From an uncultured bacterium (GTDB taxonomy: Bacteria > Verrucomicrobiota > Kiritimatiellia > RFP12 > UBA1067), in contig CADCCW010000030.1 in assembly GCA_902800055.1 (NCBI GenBank), positions 1 to 35,289 on the forward strand: a DNA stretch of 35,289 bases, written 5' to 3'. Both the position numbers and the translations under genes were made by a program. Every line of letters starts with the position of its first letter. Positions within the stretch are counted from its first letter, which is position 1. Below are positions 13,062-21,129 of this stretch, in pieces. The notes below the pieces were generated by a model. The model saw nothing but the letters and a program-made list of their open reading frames with translations. It was not told the DNA's origin and ran no database searches.

Positions 13062-15647
13062 ATGAAAAAACCGTTGCTGATGATCGCGACTTTCACCGCG
13101 GCAATCACACTCCTCAACGCAGACACCATAACCTGGACTGGCGATGCAGGCACCTCCGATTACGCCACAGCAGGGAACTGGAACGTCGGCGGTTCCCCTG
13201 CCACGCATGCCCCGTATGAAACTGATTTTGTTGTCATTGACGGAGCCGCAGTGACGGTGAACGGCAACTACCGTATTCCGTTGTCGCTTACACTTTCAAA
13301 CGGTGCTTCATGGTCGATTGGCGGCGAAATCCAGTTCGGCAACAACAACGTCGAACATCCGGTCATCTACGGCGGTACGGTGAGCGGTACGCTCGTCGCT
13401 TCGCAATTCGCCGGGTCATCGCTGACGATTTCCGATGCGGCGATTATTGATACTGGATCTGGCAACAACGGTTTCTGGCAGAATACGGGGAGCTACCTCA
13501 ATTTCGTTGATGGCGACAATCATGCGGCGACGTTTACGTACCAGACCAGCATCGCGGCAAATCCTTTCTATTTCTTCTCCAATCCCGCGAACACGCCATA
13601 CATCCGCTACAACGACCAGGTAATCGACGAGGCGACCTTCAACAAGCATTTCACCTATGTCGACAACGGCAATGGCACGACGACTCTTTCAATGAAATCG
13701 GTCGACGGCTGGGAACTCGGCGCGTTGACGGTGGGAGTTGTAGATGATCACTCGGTAGATGTTTCGGTGACGGCTACGAAGCATTCCGGCGGTGACGCCA
13801 CGGTGTATTTCGTCCAGGGTACGCGCGACTACGGCGAGACCTTCTCCAGCTGGCCGACGGCGACGGACGGCGAAGAGGTTTCTGCAACCAGCGAAGTGAA
13901 CGACACGCTTACGCTTGAAGATGGATACAACTACATTCGCGCTTTTCTTCTTTATAATGGCGTATATACGGCGACGGCGGCAGTTGTAAGGCGCATCATG
14001 GCGCCATACGGCGACTACGGCGAGCTGACGGACGTCTACGAATACATTGGCGAGGACAACAACCTTGGCAACGCGGCGAGCTGGGCCAAGGACAAGTCGG
14101 CGCCCGCGACGGAAGCTCCCATGGCCGGGACTGACATCCGCTGGTTCGGTAGGAACGCCAACTATTCCGGCGCGCTCTCCATCACGGGAAAGGACTATTT
14201 CGATGGCGCGACGCTTACGCTTTCCGGCGACTGCAATGTTTCGTCCGATGTCGTATTCTCCAATACGGTTATTTCGATCGGCACGATTGTCGTCAACTCC
14301 CCCTTCGTTTTCTCCCTTTACGGTTCCGACATGACGACGAGGCGCGCCGACCAGTGGCTCGGCGTCTATCCTCCCGGCACATACACTGGTTCTTCGACAA
14401 AGACATTCGTCAACTTCCTGTCCGGCAAGGCTTCGTCCTTCACCTTCGCAAAGTCGGTTCTTGTCACGCCCGGCTATCTGAAGCTTGACGGCGCGGCGAT
14501 TGCGGATTCCGACTGGGAAGCGTTCTTCTCCGTCGAGGTCTCCGGCAAGACGGTCACGATAACCTATGATCCTGTCGTCGATGAAAACAAGATATCGTCC
14601 GTCGCGTTCTCCGACATAACGGCGACATCCGCCACGCTTACGGCGTCCATCTTCTCGATCGCCGAAGGCGCGAGCGTTATCGTCGCCTGGGACACGGCCG
14701 AGATCACCGAGGCTAACGTCATCGCGAAGGGGGCGCCCGTTGCCGTGAGCGAGGGCATCGCGACGACGAACGTCACCACGCTGGTTTCCGGCAATGTCTA
14801 CAACTTTGCTTTCGCGATCGTCCAGGACAACGAGGTGAAGGCGTTCAAGTCCGGCCTGTTCTTCGCGAGCGATTTCGACTACGTGTACATGAACGGCGCA
14901 TGGCAGGGGAATGAGCCCGCCACTCTGAACACCACTGATTCCATGCTTTTCCTTGATGCCTACAACAATGCGATAAACGACATTGCAGTCGCGAACACTG
15001 TTGTTTCCAACGCCGCGATCACGTCGACGGGAACGCTTGTCGGAAACGGCACGATGCAGGTCTATTCGTCGCAGATCACCAACAACAAGCTCGGCGATGC
15101 CGGCGCGGTCTGCGGAACGTGGGGCGGCTCCACATACATGAACTTCGTCTCGCTGAGCGGGAACGGCGTCATTTATCCGGCCTGCTCCTATACCTTCAAC
15201 GCGGCGGAGGAATGGAAGAACAATGCGTACAGCCTGCTCTTCGACGATGAGCGCATCCACCTGAACGGCGCGAAGGTCGATCAGGCGACGTACGCGTCAA
15301 ATTTCACGCTGACGGAGGGGCCCGCCACCGGGAACGAAGTTACGCCCTACAACCTGATTCTCACCTATTGGGAATCTGTCCTTGGCGGAGGTTCTAGGAG
15401 CGACTGGAGCATTCTGCCGGGGGCCCGCGTCAAGCTTACCAAGAATACGCGAGTCGGTGTATTGACGATTGCGGACGCATCCAACGTCAAGATTGACCTT
15501 GCCGGGCACACGCTGAACGCATGGTCGCTTTTCGTCAACGGCGAGAAGAAGAGCGGCGAGTTTACGGCTGCGACGCTGCCGTCCATCCTGGTCGGTGAAG
15601 GGAAGCTTGTCGTCCGCGCGCCCGGCTTCATATACGTCGTCAGGTAG
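13062..15647 (+). CDS. Large secreted beta-rich surface protein
   Basis: 861 aa from ATG 13062, chosen because it follows AGGGG (13049-13053) and begins the signal peptide; an upstream in-frame GTG at 13023 would spoil it. Signal peptide is about residues 1-20 with cleavage LNA/DT. The mature protein starts ITWTGDAGTSDYATAGNWNVGG, an opening common in repetitive secreted proteins of PVC bacteria. It is rich in Thr, Ser, Asn and Gly, with alternating strands that suggest stacked beta-sandwich or beta-helix units. A fibronectin-III-like stretch lies near 507-603 (SSVAFSDITATSATLTASI). Codon use is visibly less GC-biased than the housekeeping genes. Exported adhesive or polysaccharide-binding role is likely; exact function unknown. 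GH81 follows after 46 nt. Confidence 0.75.
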   Translation: MKKPLLMIATFTAAITLLNADTITWTGDAGTSDYATAGNWNVGGSPATHAPYETDFVVIDGAAVTVNGNYRIPLSLTLSNGASWSIGGEIQFGNNNVEHPVIYGGTVSGTLVASQFAGSSLTISDAAIIDTGSGNNGFWQNTGSYLNFVDGDNHAATFTYQTSIAANPFYFFSNPANTPYIRYNDQVIDEATFNKHFTYVDNGNGTTTLSMKSVDGWELGALTVGVVDDHSVDVSVTATKHSGGDATVYFVQGTRDYGETFSSWPTATDGEEVSATSEVNDTLTLEDGYNYIRAFLLYNGVYTATAAVVRRIMAPYGDYGELTDVYEYIGEDNNLGNAASWAKDKSAPATEAPMAGTDIRWFGRNANYSGALSITGKDYFDGATLTLSGDCNVSSDVVFSNTVISIGTIVVNSPFVFSLYGSDMTTRRADQWLGVYPPGTYTGSSTKTFVNFLSGKASSFTFAKSVLVTPGYLKLDGAAIADSDWEAFFSVEVSGKTVTITYDPVVDENKISSVAFSDITATSATLTASIFSIAEGASVIVAWDTAEITEANVIAKGAPVAVSEGIATTNVTTLVSGNVYNFAFAIVQDNEVKAFKSGLFFASDFDYVYMNGAWQGNEPATLNTTDSMLFLDAYNNAINDIAVANTVVSNAAITSTGTLVGNGTMQVYSSQITNNKLGDAGAVCGTWGGSTYMNFVSLSGNGVIYPACSYTFNAAEEWKNNAYSLLFDDERIHLNGAKVDQATYASNFTLTEGPATGNEVTPYNLILTYWESVLGGGSRSDWSILPGARVKLTKNTRVGVLTIADASNVKIDLAGHTLNAWSLFVNGEKKSGEFTAATLPSILVGEGKLVVRAPGFIYVVR

Positions 15648-15693
15648 CGGCTGAGTCCAGCGTAGTGGCGAAGAGCCCGCCGGAGGTGCTGTC

Positions 15694-18600
15694 ATGAAGA
15701 GATTTGGCGTGGTTGTAACGGTGGCCGCGACGATGGCGTTTGCCGTCTTTGCGCAGGAGGTGGTTCGGTGCGGCGAAGGGTCCTACGCCTCGTACGCGCC
15801 TTGGCGGCTCGCCCGCACGTTCGGTGCGGACGGAAAGATCGCGCGCGGCGGCGATCAGAGCCGCATCATGCAGAACCGCCCCGTATACCTTGCGCCCGAA
15901 ATGGCCGAGCGCGTGAAAAAGGGAGAGCCGATCCCCACGAACGACTGGTGGACGGATGCGCTCGTGAACCAGTGGACGGGCAACCTCTGGAGCTATCCGG
16001 CGAAGGTCCGCATCGACGCAAATGGCATACGCGTCGCCTATCCGTCGTACTGGATCGACAACGGCACCGAAATGAAGGAGCGCTCCGCCCTCGTCGTTCG
16101 CGCGGAAGGTGCGTTCAGTCCCGACGCGACGCTTGTCTCGGGCTGGCACGACTGGGACGTGGAGATGGAGTTGAGGGAAGAGGGAAGAGGGAACAGGGAA
16201 GAGGGAAGAGGGGAACGGGTTGTGAGGGCGACGCTGGTGCATGGGTCGCCATTTACGTGGATCGAGGCGAAAGGCGTCGGACTGAAGATCTCCCTCGAGA
16301 ACGGCGAAAACCTGAAAGTCTCCAGGCGCAAGGCGTTTGGCGGCGTGGTCGTTTCCGTTGGAGACGAGACCTACGGCGTCTGGAAGGGGAAGCGGGGCGA
16401 CGTGACGTGGATGGCGATCGGACTCGCGCCGAACGAGGCGGCGCTGGAGAAGATCGCGCCCTACGCGACGGCCGTCATCCGCTCCACGAAGGTCGAGTGG
16501 AAGTACGACGAAAAGTCCGCGGCGCTTGCCACGACCTGGAAGGTCAAGACGGAGGATATTCGGGGAATGGGGAATGGGGAACGGGAAACGGGGAATGGGG
16601 AACGGGGGGCGAACCCCGTTGCGCTGCAGGGCTTCCAGCCGCACCACCTGAAGCGCACGAAGCCGCAGTTCAAGTGCATCGACGGACTCGTCTGGCAGAC
16701 GCCGCGCGGGAAGCAGCGCGTCGCCGCGGGCAACGCGCTTACGATAGTCTACGACTTCCCCGGCATGCTTCCATACTGGGCGGCGCCGAGGGACGGGAAG
16801 CTGGCGTCTGGCAAGGGCGTCTACAATGAATCGCTCTTCCGGGAGCTGTTTGCCGACTATGCCGCGCGCGGCAGTTTCGGAGGCGACACGTACTGGGGCG
16901 GCAAGGGACTCCTCCAGATGGCGTTCGCGATGATGGCCGCGCGCGAGATCGGCGACGCCGAGACGTTCCAGAAGGCGCACGACAGACTCCGCGCGAAGTT
17001 CGAGGACTGGCTCACGTGGGACCCGTGCGAGGAAAGGCTCTTCTTCTCGTATGTTCCGAAATGGGGCGGACTCGTCGGCGAGGGGACGAGCTACGATTCC
17101 GAAACCTTCAACGACCACCATTTCCACTACGGTTACTTCACCTACTCCGGCGCGCTCCTTGCGATGGTCGACGCGGACTTCGCTGCGAAGTTCGGCCCCA
17201 TGCTGAGGCTCATCGCCCAGGACTACGCCAACTGGGACCGGGCGGAGAAGCGCTTCCCGTTCTTCCGCATGTTCGACCCGTGGGCAGGACATTCCTTCGC
17301 CGGAGGGCTGGGCGACGGAAACGGCAACGGACAGGAGTCGACGTCCGAGGCGATGCAGGGATGGGGCGGAATGTACCTCCTGGGGCTCGCCCTCGGCGAC
17401 GACGCGATGCGCGACGCCGCGATCTTCGGCTACGTCTCCGAGGCGCGCGGCACGGCGGAGTATTGGTTCGACCGCGACAGGGAGAACATCGACTACACTA
17501 AGTACAAGCACCCCTACAACTCCAACCTCACCTGCCACGGCGTCGGCTGGTGGACCTGGTTCTCCGGCGACCCCGTCTGGATGCATTCGATCCAGTGGCT
17601 GCCCAACACGCCCGCGCTCGACTACCTGAGCGAAGACCTCAAGTTCGCGAAATGGGACTGGGAGACGATGTGGAAGTCGAAGGAGATTGGAGGATGGTTC
17701 GAGAAGGGGAAGACGCGCGACGGGCACGAGACGCCACCGGTCGGCAACGAGTCCCTCGGCAACGTCCTGCTCTCCTACCTCCAGCGGCACGATCCGCTGC
17801 AGGCCGCCAAGGTCTTCGACGAGCTGCGCGAGAGGAAGATGTCCGCCGCGATGAACGCCGACACCGCGCACATGACGTATTGGGCGACGCACAGCCACCT
17901 TTCGTTCGGCGAGCTCGACTTCTCCGTCCGGGCCGACTATCCATGCGCGCGGGCCTACGTCAAGGACGGCAAGCGTACGCTGATGGTCTACAACTGCGGC
18001 GGCGAGGCGCGCAAGGTCTCGTTCTTCGACGGCAACGGCAGCGTGATCGGGAACGTGGCGGCGAAGCCTCGTGTGCTTACGGTAAGGCATCCGGACGGGA
18101 AAATCACGACGACACCTCCCAACTCCCAACTCTCAACTCCCAACTCCCAACTCCATCCCCTCATCCCCAGCGGCGTGGAGATGCCGGACCTTGCGCAGGG
18201 GAAGCAGGTCGTCGTCACCAGCGAGGAGAACGTCGGGCTTCGCGGCGTGAACATCACCGACGGCGACGACAAGACGCGCTGGTCTTCTTCTCATTCAGAC
18301 ACCGAGCCAACCGCCACGATAGACCTCGGCGAGGAGGTGGAGCTCTACGGCGCGGAGATCAAGTGGGAGAACGCCTTTGCGTCGAAGTATGTCCTCGAAT
18401 GCTCGGGTGACGGCGCGAAGTGGAATCCGCTCGGCGGAGAGCGCGCCGGCGCGGCGGGCCCGCAGCGTATCGACTTCGGCGGCGAGAAGGCTCGGTTCGT
18501 CCGCCTGCGCGGACTCGAGAAGGCGACGCAGTACGGCGTCTCGCTGTTCTCATTCAGCGTCTACGGCAGGGCGAAGGACGCGAAGCCGTCCGCGCCGCTC

Positions 18601-18945
18601 GGCTTTGCGATCGGCTCGGAAAAGCCAGTGCTGAAGGAGGGCGTCGCGAGCGCGCTCAACGTGCGCGCCTGGCTTGGCGGCGACAAGTTCCGTCCGGTGG
18701 AGGCCGAGTGGTCGAGCGACGACGGGACATTCCGGAAGAACATGTTCACCCCGGCGAAAAACGGCTTCGCAGTCGTCCGCGCAAGCGTCGGCGGAGTTTC
18801 CGTCGAGAAAAAGCTGCCTGTTGAAGAGGCGCTTGTCGCGACCCGGTTCTCGCCCGGCCCGAATCGCGTGGCTCTGGACCAGTTCGGCGGCGCGATGCCG
18901 TCCAAGGCCGAGAAGTCAAGTCCGAAGGGCAAACGTACCCGTTGA
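15694..18945 (+). CDS. Secreted GH81 endo-beta-1,3-glucanase with discoidin-type module
   Basis: 1083 aa. Signal peptide 1-20 (FA/QE). The GH81 catalytic region spans about 60-720: PIPTNDWWTDALV (about 79-91), YDSETFNDHHFHYGYFTYSG (about 467-486) with the conserved Asp, and GNGNGQESTSEAMQGWGG (about 542-559) with the conserved Glu pair. GH81 enzymes cut beta-1,3-glucans such as laminarin, callose or fungal wall glucan. Residues about 833-960 are an F5/8-type C (CBM32-like) domain with GVNITDGDDKTRWSS, and an Ig-like stretch follows to the C-terminus. Three heptamer arrays are read in frame inside it (near residues 161-174, 291-304 and 809-820), at apparent loops or linkers. GGAGG at 15682-15686 sets the start. 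Confidence 0.92.
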   Translation: MKRFGVVVTVAATMAFAVFAQEVVRCGEGSYASYAPWRLARTFGADGKIARGGDQSRIMQNRPVYLAPEMAERVKKGEPIPTNDWWTDALVNQWTGNLWSYPAKVRIDANGIRVAYPSYWIDNGTEMKERSALVVRAEGAFSPDATLVSGWHDWDVEMELREEGRGNREEGRGERVVRATLVHGSPFTWIEAKGVGLKISLENGENLKVSRRKAFGGVVVSVGDETYGVWKGKRGDVTWMAIGLAPNEAALEKIAPYATAVIRSTKVEWKYDEKSAALATTWKVKTEDIRGMGNGERETGNGERGANPVALQGFQPHHLKRTKPQFKCIDGLVWQTPRGKQRVAAGNALTIVYDFPGMLPYWAAPRDGKLASGKGVYNESLFRELFADYAARGSFGGDTYWGGKGLLQMAFAMMAAREIGDAETFQKAHDRLRAKFEDWLTWDPCEERLFFSYVPKWGGLVGEGTSYDSETFNDHHFHYGYFTYSGALLAMVDADFAAKFGPMLRLIAQDYANWDRAEKRFPFFRMFDPWAGHSFAGGLGDGNGNGQESTSEAMQGWGGMYLLGLALGDDAMRDAAIFGYVSEARGTAEYWFDRDRENIDYTKYKHPYNSNLTCHGVGWWTWFSGDPVWMHSIQWLPNTPALDYLSEDLKFAKWDWETMWKSKEIGGWFEKGKTRDGHETPPVGNESLGNVLLSYLQRHDPLQAAKVFDELRERKMSAAMNADTAHMTYWATHSHLSFGELDFSVRADYPCARAYVKDGKRTLMVYNCGGEARKVSFFDGNGSVIGNVAAKPRVLTVRHPDGKITTTPPNSQLSTPNSQLHPLIPSGVEMPDLAQGKQVVVTSEENVGLRGVNITDGDDKTRWSSSHSDTEPTATIDLGEEVELYGAEIKWENAFASKYVLECSGDGAKWNPLGGERAGAAGPQRIDFGGEKARFVRLRGLEKATQYGVSLFSFSVYGRAKDAKPSAPLGFAIGSEKPVLKEGVASALNVRAWLGGDKFRPVEAEWSSDDGTFRKNMFTPAKNGFAVVRASVGGVSVEKKLPVEEALVATRFSPGPNRVALDQFGGAMPSKAEKSSPKGKRTR
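16173..16214 (+). repeat. In-frame heptamer array, GAGGGAA type, six units
   Basis: GAGGGAA three times, CAGGGAA, GAGGGAA, GAGGGGA, end to end inside the GH81 gene. Three heptamers make seven codons, so the protein shows the period EEGRGNR then EEGRGER. Loss or gain of one unit would shift the frame. Confidence 0.85.
16562..16603 (+). repeat. In-frame heptamer array, GGGGAAT/C type, six units
   Basis: GGGGAAT twice, GGGGAAC, GGGAAAC, GGGGAAT, GGGGAAC, read in the GH81 gene as GNGERET then GNGERGA. Same unit length and a related purine-rich core to the array about 390 bp upstream. Confidence 0.85.
18117..18151 (+). repeat. In-frame heptamer array, TCCCAAC type, five units
   Basis: TCCCAAC twice, TCTCAAC, TCCCAAC twice, forming the NSQLSTPNSQL linker between the GH81 catalytic part and the discoidin-type module. 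On the other strand the unit reads GTTGGGA, again G-rich. Confidence 0.85.
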
Positions 18946-18955
18946 GGAGGCAAGC

Positions 18956-20860
18956 ATGAAGACAGCAGTCACGTCATTTGCAGCACTTGCGTCGATGGCG
19001 CTCGCGGCAGGAGCCGCCATGCCAAAGCCAGATCTTGGCGCGAACGTGCGCGTGTTCTCGCCGGACGACGACATGAAGGAAGTCGCCAAGGCCGTCGAAG
19101 GCGTTTTCAAGCGGCAGCACAAGCGCCAGTTCGGGCCGGAGCGCCAGGCTTTTCTCTTCCTCCCCGGCGACTACGTGAAGGCGGGGACGCTTAATGTCGG
19201 CTACTACACGCAAATCCTCGGGCTTGGACGCACGCCGGGCGAGGTGAAGCTCTGCAACGTCAAGACTCCCGCCGCGCTCGACAAGAACAACGCGACGTGC
19301 AACTTCTGGGTGGGGATCGAGAACGTCGCGATCGTCGACACGGACAACAACGCCGATCCGTACTTCAACTTCCAGTGGGCCGTCTCGCAAGCCGCTCCCG
19401 CGCGGCGACTCCATGTGGAGCGCAAGGCCGTCTTCGACTGGTTCTGCGGCTGGGCGTCGGGCGGCTTTGTTGCGGACTGCGTGTTCGAGAAGCCCGCCGG
19501 CTCCTACGCGCAGCAGCAGTACTTCTACCGCAACGACAGCTTCGGCGCGGGAATCTACGGGATCAACTGGAACCAGGTCGTCGTAGGGTGCGTTGGAGAC
19601 CTTGCCGCGTCGTCGAAGGACGGCGGGAAGGAGCTTTCGCAGTGCGCACCGACCGGCGTGGATGGCGTCTCCTCCAACTGGCGCGCGGGCGGCTGCACGA
19701 CCATCGTCGGCGAGACGGGCGTCATCCGCGAAAAGCCGTTTCTCTTCGTCGACGGCGATGCGTTCAAGGTGTTTGTGCCGGCGATTCGCCGCGACGCGAA
19801 GGGCGTGAGCTGGGGCGCGGGCAAGGCGAACGGCGGGATGGGCGAGGGGAGAACCCTCGACCTCGCCCGCGACTTCCATGTGGCGAAGGAAGGCAAGGAC
19901 ACGGCGAAGACGATAAACGCGGCGCTCGCCGCCGGAAAGAACGTCCTCTTCACGCCTGGCGTCTATCATGTCGACGAACCGATAAAGGTGACGAAACCGA
20001 ACACCGTCGTCCTTGGCATCGGCGAGCCGACGATCGTCCCCGAGAACGGCGACGCGGCGCTTAGATGCGCAGATGTTGACGGACTCGTCATAGCCGGGCT
20101 CATATTCGACGCGGAACGCGCGTCGAAGAGGTTTGTCGCCGTCGGCGCCGGGAAGTCCGGGCTGCGCCATGCGAAGAACCCCACGTTCCTCGTCGATCTC
20201 GTCTATCGTGTCGGCGGCACCGGCAAGCCCGGCAAGACGGAAGTCTGCCTTGAGGTCAATTCGAACGACGTCGTCGTAGACCATACCTGGATATGGCGCG
20301 CCGACCACGGCGACCATACGGGATGGACGGCCAACACGTCGAAAAACGGGCTCGTCGTGAACGGCGACGGCGTGACGTGCTACGGGCTTTTCGTCGAGCA
20401 CTTCCAGGAGTACGACGTCCTCTGGAACGGCGAGAACGGGCGCGTCTTTTTCCTCCAGAACGAGAAGTGCTACGATCCGCCGGGCAACGCCGTGTGGATG
20501 TCGCACGGCGGGAAGAAGAAGGGGTATGCCGCCTACAAGGTCGCGGACGGCGTGAAGCGCCACTACGCGGTCGGGCTTGGCGTGTACGACGTCTTCATCA
20601 ACACGGACGGCAACAGCGTCTTCCTCGACGACGCGGTCGAAGTCCCCGACACGCCAGGAGTCGTCGTCGAGAACGCGTGCACCGTCGAGATCGCGAACGG
20701 CGAGGGGCCGCTCGTCGGCATCAACGCAATCGTCAACGGACACGGCCACGCCATCAAGACAGGCAAGGGCTCAGGTGGCGGCTACGCCGTCCAGCGAGTC
20801 TACCGCTACTCGAACGGCAAGGCCGACGTCGCCCCGGACTACTACCAGAAGTCGCGCTGA
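18956..20860 (+). CDS. Secreted right-handed beta-helix protein, putative glucan-active enzyme
   Basis: 634 aa, ATG 18956 with GAGGAGG (18944-18950), 10 nt after the GH81 stop. Signal peptide about 1-20. The body alternates short strands and turns of a pectate-lyase-like beta helix in two blocks (about 30-250 and 300-620). Highly structured motifs include REKPFLFVDGDAFKVFVPAI (about 258), FTPGVYHVDEP (about 331), VVDHTWIWRADHG (about 440) and YGLFVEHFQEYDVLWNGENG (about 476). From memory, this motif series matches actinobacterial and fungal secreted proteins often mislabelled adenylyl cyclase or coagulation factor 5/8 type; I cannot verify that here. Pairing with GH81 suggests action on beta-1,3-glucan. 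Several Asp, Glu and His in the last two motifs are candidate catalytic residues. Confidence 0.72.
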   Translation: MKTAVTSFAALASMALAAGAAMPKPDLGANVRVFSPDDDMKEVAKAVEGVFKRQHKRQFGPERQAFLFLPGDYVKAGTLNVGYYTQILGLGRTPGEVKLCNVKTPAALDKNNATCNFWVGIENVAIVDTDNNADPYFNFQWAVSQAAPARRLHVERKAVFDWFCGWASGGFVADCVFEKPAGSYAQQQYFYRNDSFGAGIYGINWNQVVVGCVGDLAASSKDGGKELSQCAPTGVDGVSSNWRAGGCTTIVGETGVIREKPFLFVDGDAFKVFVPAIRRDAKGVSWGAGKANGGMGEGRTLDLARDFHVAKEGKDTAKTINAALAAGKNVLFTPGVYHVDEPIKVTKPNTVVLGIGEPTIVPENGDAALRCADVDGLVIAGLIFDAERASKRFVAVGAGKSGLRHAKNPTFLVDLVYRVGGTGKPGKTEVCLEVNSNDVVVDHTWIWRADHGDHTGWTANTSKNGLVVNGDGVTCYGLFVEHFQEYDVLWNGENGRVFFLQNEKCYDPPGNAVWMSHGGKKKGYAAYKVADGVKRHYAVGLGVYDVFINTDGNSVFLDDAVEVPDTPGVVVENACTVEIANGEGPLVGINAIVNGHGHAIKTGKGSGGGYAVQRVYRYSNGKADVAPDYYQKSR

Positions 20861-20910
20861 CTTAACTGCATATGCATGTCTTTGTGCGTTGGTAAGCATC
20901 GCGGGCGACC

Positions 20911-20934
20911 GCGGCACTTTCCGCGGCAGTTTCC
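20911..20934 (+). repeat. Two-unit 12-mer repeat, GCGGCAGTTTCC type
   Basis: GCGGCACTTTCC and GCGGCAGTTTCC are contiguous and belong to the same family as the array at 12769-12816. The rest of the 269-nt gap (20861-21129) shows only a TGCATATGCA palindrome (20868-20877) and the promoter below. Confidence 0.6.
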
Positions 20935-21086
20935 GCGACGCTGGATTTCATCCGCACCATAATCTCATAGTGGTTGGTGTTAGATTCATAAACTGGGAAC
21001 CGCGCAAGAAAGTTGATTGAAAAAGTGCTAAACCGCCAATCTCATCTGTGCTGATTGCAACTGGCACTTGCAATTTGCATGATTCT

Positions 21087-21097
21087 TGTGGTATAAT
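21087..21097 (+). promoter_or_regulatory. Extended -10 promoter for the DUF4143-type ATPase
   Basis: TGTGGTATAAT, hexamer 21092-21097; TSS expected near 21104, leader about 26 nt. Confidence 0.75.
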
Positions 21098-21119
21098 TCT
21101 CTCACTTTTAACGAGAGAA
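21097..21119 (+). promoter_or_regulatory. Inverted repeat between -10 box and ribosome binding site
   Basis: TTCTCTC (21097-21103) and GAGAGAA (21113-21119) are perfect complements around a 9-nt spacer. The pair covers the predicted transcription start and touches the AAGGAG site (21118-21123), so it could be an operator for a repressor. The left arm would be mostly outside the mRNA, which argues against an RNA hairpin. Confidence 0.4.
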
Positions 21120-21129
21120 GGAGTCATAT

